Assembly: GCF_013369385.1 (NCBI RefSeq)
Contig: NZ_SZTO01000001.1
Coordinates: 62,001-126,000 of the forward strand
Direction: 5' to 3'
DNA length: 64,000 nucleotides
From: Vibrio sp. 05-20-BW147
Lineage (GTDB): Bacteria; Pseudomonadota; Gammaproteobacteria; Enterobacterales; Vibrionaceae
A program made the position numbers and the translations under genes. Under the pieces are notes generated by a model. That model was not told where the DNA came from and made no database searches. It saw only the letters and a program-made list of their open reading frames with translations. Position 1 is the first letter of the stretch; each line of letters opens with the position of its first letter. Below are positions 34,618 to 41,515 of this stretch, one piece after another.

Positions 34618-36447
34618 TCAAATGGCACTTCTTAGTGATCGTCGTTGAATGGAGATAACGAGGTCTTTTGGTTTCATAGGACGAGAAAAGTAATAGCCTT
34701 GGATCTGCTGACAGCCCATTTCTGAGAGTTTATCTAATGCTTGCTTCTCTTCTACCCCCTCAGCCACCAAATTGACTCCTAATTGCAATGCTAACTGGGT
34801 AATCAGCCAAACCACTCTTTCGGCCGTATCGTTGTTGAGCATATTGTGGACAAAACTTGCGTCTATCTTGATGGTATCGATCGGGTAGCTGTGAATGTAG
34901 TTTAAGCTAGAATAACCGGTGCCAAAATCGTCCAACGCGACTTTAAATCCTTGTGCTCTCAAGGCATCTAGCACCATGTGTTCTTTTCCCGTCTGTGTCA
35001 GAAGAACGGTTTCAGTCAGCTCGATGACAAAATCTTGGGCGTCCAGCTGATATTTTTCCATCATGTGGTTAAGGTTAGCGACGTATCTTTGATCATCATT
35101 TAGTTCATAGGCAGAGCAGTTCAAACTCAGCTTCACTGGGTAGTTCAATTGTTCCTCTAGATACAACTTGCTGAGGCAAGCCAGTTCAATGATGCGCTCC
35201 CCAAGTTGAACAATAAGCCCGGATTGTTCTGCGGCATCAATAAACTCGGCGGGTGAGATTGAGCCATATTCTTCACTCTCCCAACGCGCAAGTACTTCGA
35301 AATAATCCCAGCGATCTTGGTGAACGTTGACTATCGGCTGGAGGGCTACGTAAATCTCATTGTTGTCCCCAATGGGTTTAGCGAGTTCTTCTCGAATCGC
35401 TTCAATCAGTTGGGTTCTTCTATGATAGAGAGCACTAAGGTGTGTATCGTAGCAACGAATACGATTATTAGGGTGTTTTTTACACTCTTTCATCGCAAGG
35501 CTGGCATTAAGAAATAACTCGTCACTGGTGATCAACCTCTGCGTGGCTTTAGCGATACCAATACTGATGTCAAACTGAACATGGTTGGCGTTGTCTTGAT
35601 AGCCAAAAGCAATTTTGTTGAGAATATGTTGGCATACCTCTTCTGGGTCATCGGTGTACGTGATGAAGGCGAACTCATCTCCGGCAACACGATACGCAAG
35701 CGCAGGGCTAGGAAGGGTGCTTTGTATGGCTTTGGCTGTGAACTTAATTATTTGATCACCAATATAGGTACCGTGAATGTCGTTAATCAGTTTAAAGTTA
35801 TCGATATCGATGCACACAAGGCTAAAGGAGCGATCCGATTGTTGTGTCAAGGTTTCAAGCGTATCAGATAAACAACTGCGATTAAGCAGTCCAGTTAAAT
35901 TGTCATGGGACACTTCATAGCTAAGTTGGTTGACGAGTTGTTCTGAACGGTCACTCAGCCATTTTTCTCTTAGCCCATGAATAATCATGTTTGCGTAGAT
36001 ACGATGGTACTTTATGAAGAGCGCCTCATCGTAAGGCTTGAATGAGAAAGTTGAGACCAATATGCCGAGAATATCACCATTGTGGCCTCGTAAAGGGATA
36101 CCAATGAGGGCATGGTTTTCCGCGTCTTGTAGTACGGCTTCTTGTTCACAGGCATAGTAGCTCTCTTGGTCGTAGCGGCAATGGTCTATGATTTTTAGAG
36201 CAATGTTTGCAAAAGGTGTATCTTCTAAACTGTGCCGAGGAGATCCTACAATTCCCCCATTCTTTGCATAAGACAAAGTATGTGTATGACTACTGTGGAG
36301 ATCGATCTCTACAATGCAGGTGCAGTTTGAGCTCAAAGTGGAATGCAGCTTGAGCGTTACTTGATTAAGAAGCTCGTTACCGTCGAGAGATAGAGTATGA
36401 ATAAGCTCATCTAAGTCGATACAAGCTTGGATCGTTGAATCATTCAT
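34618..36447 (-). CDS. GAF-GGDEF-EAL c-di-GMP enzyme with AGDEF and EVL variants
   Basis: Starting at 36447 (AGAGAAC upstream) the product has about 609 residues: an N-terminal GAF-like sensor region (about 15-170), GGDEF (about 190-340) and EAL (about 365-605). The cyclase signature is AGDEF, a variant that can still be active. The phosphodiesterase motif is EVL instead of EAL, with the other metal and catalytic residues kept (NCSAYE, ELTET, DDFGTGYSS, KIDASFV, AEGVEE). It is therefore probably a working c-di-GMP phosphodiesterase, perhaps bifunctional. There are no membrane segments. The convergent neighbour is the ShyA-type gene. Confidence 0.9.
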   Translation of the reverse strand: MNDSTIQACIDLDELIHTLSLDGNELLNQVTLKLHSTLSSNCTCIVEIDLHSSHTHTLSYAKNGGIVGSPRHSLEDTPFANIALKIIDHCRYDQESYYACEQEAVLQDAENHALIGIPLRGHNGDILGILVSTFSFKPYDEALFIKYHRIYANMIIHGLREKWLSDRSEQLVNQLSYEVSHDNLTGLLNRSCLSDTLETLTQQSDRSFSLVCIDIDNFKLINDIHGTYIGDQIIKFTAKAIQSTLPSPALAYRVAGDEFAFITYTDDPEEVCQHILNKIAFGYQDNANHVQFDISIGIAKATQRLITSDELFLNASLAMKECKKHPNNRIRCYDTHLSALYHRRTQLIEAIREELAKPIGDNNEIYVALQPIVNVHQDRWDYFEVLARWESEEYGSISPAEFIDAAEQSGLIVQLGERIIELACLSKLYLEEQLNYPVKLSLNCSAYELNDDQRYVANLNHMMEKYQLDAQDFVIELTETVLLTQTGKEHMVLDALRAQGFKVALDDFGTGYSSLNYIHSYPIDTIKIDASFVHNMLNNDTAERVVWLITQLALQLGVNLVAEGVEEKQALDKLSEMGCQQIQGYYFSRPMKPKDLVISIQRRSLRSAI

Positions 36448-36632
36448 CTGACGTTCTCTACCTGATTTTATATTGACATTTTTATTACATAGAGTTGTAC
36501 AAACAATCTCGATATGCATCACGTTAAATATCGCTCACCAGACCAAGCTTTGCAAAAGAAATTCGGAGATATGATCCTAATCCTTAGATTATTAACGGGT
36601 TAGAAATCAAAAACAGATAGCACTTTTTTGCT

Positions 36633-37520
36633 CTATACCGACTTTTCTTGCTGTAGCCGCTCTTTAAGGTAATCCAAAAACAGTTTTGTTCTTGTGTGCT
36701 GATAGTCCAGTTTGGGGTAGTAAGCGTAAACGGTGGCTTCGTCTGCATGCACGTTTGGCAGAACAGGAACCAAAGCGCCAGTGCGCAGCTCTTCTTTGAT
36801 CATCACGTTATTACTGAGCAGAATGCCCATGCCTCGTTTTGCGCCGTGGAAAAGCGCTTCTGGATTGGTTGTCGAGAAGTTGCCACGCAAAGTCATGCGT
36901 TTACCATTGTTGAGTTTCAGTTCTCGACTCGGCTTTTCTCCCCAGATCAAGATATTGTGATTCACCAACTGCTCTGCATTCTCCGGCATGCCATATTTTT
37001 CAATATAGCTGGGGGCCGCAAAAAACGTCGCTTTATGCTCAAACAACGCGGTTGCTTTAAAGCTCAGTGAGTTCAGCTGTTCCAACTCTCGGCTGATAAA
37101 AAGATCTAGGCTCAACTCAGGCAGTTGCCCTGGCAATGTGGTAAAGAGCTGAACTTTAATATCTGGGTATTTTTCCAGAAAATCATCCAGATAGTGAACT
37201 AAGAACTTGGATCCGACGGCAAGGGTTGCGCCAATTTTCAGTAATCCAGCTGGGCTTTGGTTGACGGATCGCGTCTCATCTAAAACCGATTGCCAGCCAT
37301 CGAGTTGCAACTTTGCGCGCTGATAAAACAGAGCGCCCGCTTCGGTTTGGCTGATGGAGCGTGTGGTGCGCTTAAGCAACTGAACACCAATTTTCTCCTC
37401 TAACCACTGTATCCGCTTGCTGATGGCGGAACTGGTGGTGTTCATTTTACGCGCTGCCGCGTTAAAACTGCCTTCTTCCACCACTCTGATGTAGCTGTTT
37501 ACGCTTTGAAACCAATCCAT
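36633..37520 (-). CDS. LysR-family transcriptional regulator
   Basis: This is a 295-aa LysR protein with an N-terminal winged helix-turn-helix (SFNAAARKMNTTSSAISKRIQWLEEKIGVQLL) and a periplasmic-binding-like effector domain. It is divergent from the EmrD-type exporter gene with a 103-bp shared gap, the usual arrangement for a LysR regulator that controls its neighbour. The effector is unknown. Confidence 0.92.
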   Translation of the reverse strand: MDWFQSVNSYIRVVEEGSFNAAARKMNTTSSAISKRIQWLEEKIGVQLLKRTTRSISQTEAGALFYQRAKLQLDGWQSVLDETRSVNQSPAGLLKIGATLAVGSKFLVHYLDDFLEKYPDIKVQLFTTLPGQLPELSLDLFISRELEQLNSLSFKATALFEHKATFFAAPSYIEKYGMPENAEQLVNHNILIWGEKPSRELKLNNGKRMTLRGNFSTTNPEALFHGAKRGMGILLSNNVMIKEELRTGALVPVLPNVHADEATVYAYYPKLDYQHTRTKLFLDYLKERLQQEKSV

Positions 37521-37623
37521 ATTCTTTCCTTTAGGGAATTAATCTCTTTCCGATTGGGGAGATTATCATCAATCAAAGGCCAATATAAACTGTAAATAAT
37601 TTGCTGTAAGAGAGGAGAGGGGA

Positions 37624-38817
37624 ATGCTGAAGTCGTTACAAAAAATGCCATTGCTTTTAGCGATGATGATCATCGCGACAGGGCAAGTGGGCGTGGCCAT
37701 TTATTTACCGTCTCTTCCTCTTATTAGTCACGACCTCGGATTGACACAAGCTGACGTACAAAATGTCGTGACTTTCTTTCTTGTTGGCTTTGGTGCATCA
37801 CAACTCTTTTATGGCCCTTTGTCTGATGCGATTGGTCGACGTCCAGTTTTCATCCTTGGCCAAGGGATCTACTTAGTCGGCACTGTCATCTGTATCGCGT
37901 TTTCATCCAGTATTGAAGCGTTAGAGTTAGGTCGATTGCTGCAAGGATTAGGAGCGGGCAGTGCATCGGTGTTGGGACGTTCTGTATTGCGAGACAGCTA
38001 CGAAGGGGCACAATTGACCAAAGCGCTCTCTTATATTTCGATTACCGCGTCGATCATGCCGATCATTGCCCCGGTTTTTGGCGGCTGGATCGCCTTTCAT
38101 GTCAGTTGGCAAGCGGTGTTCGTTTTTGTGTTGTGCTATTTATTGGCGATATTTACGTTGGGCTATTTTGTGTTGCCAGAAACCTTGCCTTACGCCAAGA
38201 AACGTTTTCGCCCTTTAACCGTGTTGGCGACTTATCGCACTTTGGCGACTAATCCACAAGTGATCGGCAGTGCCAGTTTTAACTGGATGAGCTACCTTGT
38301 TAGCCTTGTTTCGCTCTCGGTATTCCCTTTCATGATGCAAGGAGAGCTTGGATTTTCTGCTGCTGATTATGGCAGCATGATGATCATTCCATCTGCTGGT
38401 CTTTTGCTTGGTAGTGTGACAGTCAATGTCTTGTTGCGCTATTTCGAGGTGAAGAGGCTGCTTGCCGCCAGTTTTGTTCTTGTGGCTCTGTCAGGTTGTG
38501 GGCTCATTTGGGCGCCTTTTAGTAGCGCCAGTTTGATCGCTGCCTTTACCGTGATGAGTTTTGCTCAAGGGATGTCATTCCCTCTGTCGATCAGCTTGCT
38601 CCTTGCCCCTCACAAGCAAAATGCAGGATCTGTTTCTGCGTTGTCTGGCTCAGTGCAGATGGTAATGGCAGCTCTGCTCGGTGGATTTTTGGTTGAACAC
38701 TGCGTGCGAACTCAGGCTCAATTAGGATTGTTTTATATTCTAGTTGCGATGGGGTGTTTTGCGGTGTTGCTGCTCAAAGGTAAAGTGATGACGACGCCGG
38801 AGGTACAGAAAGTCTAA
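37624..38817 (+). CDS. EmrD/Bcr-type MFS multidrug exporter
   Basis: This is a 397-aa, 12-span major-facilitator protein of the DHA1 family. It shows the motif A region FYGPLSDAIGRRPVF, the RLLQGLGAGSASVLGRSVLRD segment in TM4 and the antiporter motif C region PIIAPVFGGWI in TM5. These are typical of EmrD/Bcr proton-drug antiporters. It is divergent from a LysR gene that probably regulates it. The substrate cannot be read from sequence. Confidence 0.9.
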   Translation: MLKSLQKMPLLLAMMIIATGQVGVAIYLPSLPLISHDLGLTQADVQNVVTFFLVGFGASQLFYGPLSDAIGRRPVFILGQGIYLVGTVICIAFSSSIEALELGRLLQGLGAGSASVLGRSVLRDSYEGAQLTKALSYISITASIMPIIAPVFGGWIAFHVSWQAVFVFVLCYLLAIFTLGYFVLPETLPYAKKRFRPLTVLATYRTLATNPQVIGSASFNWMSYLVSLVSLSVFPFMMQGELGFSAADYGSMMIIPSAGLLLGSVTVNVLLRYFEVKRLLAASFVLVALSGCGLIWAPFSSASLIAAFTVMSFAQGMSFPLSISLLLAPHKQNAGSVSALSGSVQMVMAALLGGFLVEHCVRTQAQLGLFYILVAMGCFAVLLLKGKVMTTPEVQKV

Positions 38818-38875
38818 CTTGATTATCTCACCCCCCGTCACTACAATGCCGCGCAGCAGTTAATGAGGGTTACCC

Positions 38876-39226
38876 ATGCAACAAAATGAATTTGAACAGT
38901 TGGTTAAGCAGATTTGCCAGCAAGAGAACTTACCTAAAGCACTTGAGCTTATAAAAGCGTGTGACGATGAGGAAGTTGCAGAAGCGGCAACATCGCTTTC
39001 AGGGCAATTTGCTTTGGCAGAAGTGGATGGCGAAAAGCGAATCTATCACGTGACTTTACAAGAAAACGAAGCAGGTGAAGAGACGGAATACGTTGAGCAT
39101 GTAATGAACGAAGGTGAGCACTTGGTGAAGTTTGCCGCTTGGTTCTTTGATGTCATGTTCGAGATCAAGGCCAAAGAGACCTACCAAGCTGCAGGTAAAA
39201 CCTATCAGCAACCGAAGCGTAGCTAA
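38876..39226 (+). CDS. 116-aa acidic conserved-type protein of unknown function
   Basis: I do not recognise the family. The product is soluble and acidic, with an N-terminal helical part (FEQLVKQICQQENLPKALELIKACDDEEVAEAA) and a C-terminal alpha/beta part with HVTLQENEAGEETEYVEHVM. GAGGG lies 8 bp upstream of the ATG, and a terminator follows, so it is a real single gene. Confidence 0.65.
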   Translation: MQQNEFEQLVKQICQQENLPKALELIKACDDEEVAEAATSLSGQFALAEVDGEKRIYHVTLQENEAGEETEYVEHVMNEGEHLVKFAAWFFDVMFEIKAKETYQAAGKTYQQPKRS

Positions 39227-39256
39227 CGCTGGCGGAATCGCTCTTTTAGAACGCTC

Positions 39257-39286
39257 AAAAAAACGGCAATGTTACTGCCGTTTTTT
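39257..39286 (+). terminator. intrinsic terminator
   Basis: AAAAAACGGCA, a 7-nt loop and TGCCGTTTTTT lie downstream of the 116-aa gene. Confidence 0.88.
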
Positions 39287-39419
39287 GTTTTCGTGATAAA
39301 TGTTTTTTATCTTTTCATGAAATAAAATTACCAAATAAATGTGATCTTCGTCTTGTTATCTGGTGGTTTTGTAGTAATATTACAAACGTAAACAGAAGAG
39401 AAAACATTGGAGAATCAAG

Positions 39420-39554
39420 ATGGGTTATGAATTAGGCGGTGCTTACATCGGTCAAATGATGGCAAAAGACGCAATGCACAAAGCTATGTATGGCAAGACA
39501 GCGAAGAAGAAAGCGTCATTTATCAGCCGCATGCTAAAGAAAATGGCAAAATAA
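39420..39554 (+). CDS. 44-aa basic small protein, unrecognised
   Basis: This short frame encodes 44 residues rich in Met (8) and Lys (9), with an N-terminal small-residue segment MGYELGGAYIGQMMAKDAMH and a basic C terminus SFISRMLKKMAK. TTGGAGA lies 6-12 bp before the ATG, and a strong terminator begins 38 bp after the stop, so it has the build of a real transcription unit. An amphipathic helix is likely. Function is unknown. Confidence 0.65.
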   Translation: MGYELGGAYIGQMMAKDAMHKAMYGKTAKKKASFISRMLKKMAK

Positions 39555-39591
39555 CAGCAAGCTTAAAGCGTTATTTTGTAGTAAAGTTTCA

Positions 39592-39618
39592 AAAAAACCT
39601 GGCATCGCCAGGTTTTTT
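39592..39618 (+). terminator. intrinsic terminator
   Basis: AAAAAACCTGGC-ATC-GCCAGGTTTTTT is a perfect stem. It serves the 44-aa gene and can also end the glutaredoxin gene on the other strand. Confidence 0.9.
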
Positions 39619-39646
39619 CTTATCTGCTTATCTATGGTCAACGTAA

Positions 39647-40252
39647 TCAGTTTGCCATCTCCACCACATTGTTCGGAACGACATCAAGCCCATGCTCTTT
39701 AAGGTAGACTTCCAGCTTATCGCAACCTCCAATGTACGAACCATCTAGCCAAATTTGTGGTACGGTGACGGGCGTTTTTTCGCCAATGATGGCTTTGACT
39801 TCTGGAATCATACGATACAGCGCGGCGCTTTCTTTGACGACATCGTGATATTGGTAGTGAATGCCCGCCGAATCCAACAGCTGCTTGGCTTTGACACAGT
39901 AAGGGCAGGTCGCTTTACCAAAAACAATATTCCCTTTGAGGGTGTCGCGCTTTGTCCACTCTTTGATCACAGATTGAATCAGTACGCCACGGTTAAGAGC
40001 TTCTCCTTGGCTAATCACTTTGCCTTCAACCACCAAAATAGGCGCATGCCAAGCGCCGAGCTTTAACGGCTCCCACCAATGAGAAAGCCAGTCTTTGACT
40101 TCCAATTCAACAGGAATACCGTTGAGTTCATTGGCAAACGTATCGGTTAAGATATCTTTGGTTAACGTACACTCACCACATGGGATGTTGACTTTAAATG
40201 GTCCCCAACTTCCCGCCCAACGGTACAGGGTGATTTTAATCGCTTCACTCAT
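39647..40252 (-). CDS. two-domain thioredoxin-fold protein with C-terminal glutaredoxin
   Basis: The 201-aa protein joins two thioredoxin-like domains. The N-terminal half has a CxxC at C25-C28 (IPCGECTL), and the C-terminal half is a clear glutaredoxin with CPYC (C116-C119), a TVPQIW cis-proline loop and GGCDKLEVYL, which should bind glutathione. It is cytoplasmic with no signal. It could reduce or carry an iron-sulphur cluster or mixed disulphides of an unknown partner. Confidence 0.85.
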   Translation of the reverse strand: MSEAIKITLYRWAGSWGPFKVNIPCGECTLTKDILTDTFANELNGIPVELEVKDWLSHWWEPLKLGAWHAPILVVEGKVISQGEALNRGVLIQSVIKEWTKRDTLKGNIVFGKATCPYCVKAKQLLDSAGIHYQYHDVVKESAALYRMIPEVKAIIGEKTPVTVPQIWLDGSYIGGCDKLEVYLKEHGLDVVPNNVVEMAN

Positions 40253-40316
40253 TAAATATTCCTCAAAATCGCTCTATTAGTGTAGTAGAACGCACTGGCG
40301 ATGTTTTCCTTTCACG

Positions 40317-41195
40317 CTATTTTGTTTTTTTGGTTTCCCAATGAGTAATAAAGGCCACAGAAGCAATAATGATGAAGGCGCCAAGCCAGAGTCTGCCCGG
40401 TGGCACCCAACCAAAGACAAGCCAACCGGCAAGTACGTTCAATGGTAGTTTAGCGTGATCAAAAGGCTGAACAAAGGAGGCATCGGCACTGGCATAAGCT
40501 TTGACGATGGCCCATTGCGCCAGTGCAGTCATGCAGCCCGCTGCAAAAAGGATCAGCCAAATGGTCGTGCTGCTCGGCATGGTGAAATCAGGAATCGCCA
40601 GCATGATGTTGAATGGCGTAATCAACAGCAGCAGATAAACCACCATGGTGGAGGGCGGATCGTTGACCGAAAGTTTTTTAACCATCAGTGAATAACATGC
40701 CCAAAAGAAGGCCGCGCCGACAGGCAGTAAGGTCGCAAGATGAAAATCATCCGCCCAAGGCTCAAGAATGATCATCGCACCAATGAAACCGAACAGCGTC
40801 GCGCCCCAGCGTGCCACACCCACTTTTTCTTTCAGAAGCAGCCCAGAGCCGATCGTCGCAAAGAGTGGGGAAGTCATTAATAGCGCGATGCCTTGCCAGA
40901 TCGGCACCGGATAAGCGAGTGCCCAAAGCCAAAGCTGAATACCGATAACCGACAAAAAGACTCGCAGTGCATGCCAGCCAAAATGAGAGGTGCGCAGCGA
41001 TTGGCGAATGCCCAGCGTTTTTAAGTACGGCAAAATCACAATTAAAGCGATGCCATATTGAATCAGCGCAACAGTGGTCGACGGAATGGCAAATTGAATA
41101 CTGGCAACTTGCGCTAGGCTGTTGACGATAGCGAAAGCTAAACCGGCGGTCAGCATCCACGACGCGCCAAGGATTGGGTGGTGTTGAGATTGCAT
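40317..41195 (-). CDS. EamA-family (DMT) transporter
   Basis: This 292-aa protein has ten membrane segments forming two EamA repeats (about 10-140 and 150-285), typical of drug/metabolite exporters such as those for amino acids or nucleotide bases. The start has no strong ribosome-binding site. A terminator-like hairpin lies 80 bp upstream on the same strand (41276-41301), so its expression could depend on read-through from the sigma-54 unit described there. The substrate is unknown. Confidence 0.88.
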   Translation of the reverse strand: MQSQHHPILGASWMLTAGLAFAIVNSLAQVASIQFAIPSTTVALIQYGIALIVILPYLKTLGIRQSLRTSHFGWHALRVFLSVIGIQLWLWALAYPVPIWQGIALLMTSPLFATIGSGLLLKEKVGVARWGATLFGFIGAMIILEPWADDFHLATLLPVGAAFFWACYSLMVKKLSVNDPPSTMVVYLLLLITPFNIMLAIPDFTMPSSTTIWLILFAAGCMTALAQWAIVKAYASADASFVQPFDHAKLPLNVLAGWLVFGWVPPGRLWLGAFIIIASVAFITHWETKKTK

Positions 41196-41275
41196 AGATA
41201 ATCGAATTCACAAAAAAGTCCGAGAATCATACGTTTTCTGCATGGCGAAGCCAAATGTTTTGCGGCGTACGGGGT

Positions 41276-41376
41276 AAAAAGAAGCCCCTGAGTTCAGGGG
41301 CGCAAATGCGGATTAAAGGACGTACCTCGGTGAGGAGGATAAGAACGAGAAGCACAAACGCTGCCATGCATTTGTT
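41276..41376 (-). ncRNA. candidate sigma-54-dependent small RNA (or attenuating leader of the EamA gene)
   Basis: Starting about 12 nt after the -12 element, the predicted transcript of about 101 nt opens with a 7-bp hairpin (CAAATGC/GCGTTTG, loop ATGGCA). It continues with a pyrimidine-rich single strand containing TTATCCTCCTCACC, complementary to Shine-Dalgarno sequences. It ends with GCCCCTGA-AC-TCAGGGGC followed by TTCTTTTT. This is the layout of an Hfq-type trans-acting RNA. It lacks the Qrr core. An overlapping short frame beginning MAAFVLLVLILL could instead be a leader peptide rich in branched-chain residues; its ribosome-binding site would lie upstream of the predicted start point. 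Confidence 0.55.
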
Positions 41377-41386
41377 CCTCTATCTT

Positions 41387-41402
41387 TGCAGAAGCTGTGC
41401 CA
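41387..41402 (-). promoter_or_regulatory. sigma-54 (-24/-12) promoter
   Basis: On the minus strand TGGCACAGCTTCTGCA matches TGGCACRNNNNTTGCW at all but one position and keeps both invariant GG and GC at the right spacing. It closely resembles the qrr promoter elsewhere in this window. Confidence 0.7.
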
Positions 41403-41454
41403 GTTTTTAAGTTGTTGATTTTGTTAGTTTTGGGTTGTTGAGTATCCCAGATCC

Positions 41455-41507
41455 GCACCATAACCATTCAAAAGGCGACAGTTATGGTGCAAAGGAATCA
41501 TGGTGCA
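41455..41507 (-). repeat. three ATGGTGC motifs upstream of the sigma-54 promoter
   Basis: GCACCATAAC (41455-41464) and GTTATGGTGC (41481-41490) form a perfect 10-bp inverted repeat. A further ATGGTGCA (41500-41507) repeats the one at 41484-41491 with a 16-bp step. These lie 50-105 bp upstream of the -24/-12 element, where enhancer-binding proteins act. The half-site TGCACCA is like that of NtrC, but no complete NtrC site is formed. Confidence 0.6.
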
Positions 41508-41515
41508 GGGGAGAG

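Noticed and set aside
41302-41376. 25-codon frame MHGSVCASRSYPP... in the candidate small RNA
   Set aside because: Its only ribosome-binding site (GAGG) would lie upstream of the predicted sigma-54 start point, and the peptide has no recognisable feature; kept only as a remote alternative.
41455-41507. Complete NtrC binding sites
   Set aside because: The TGCACCA half-sites are present, but the paired half at the correct 3-bp gap is missing in each case.
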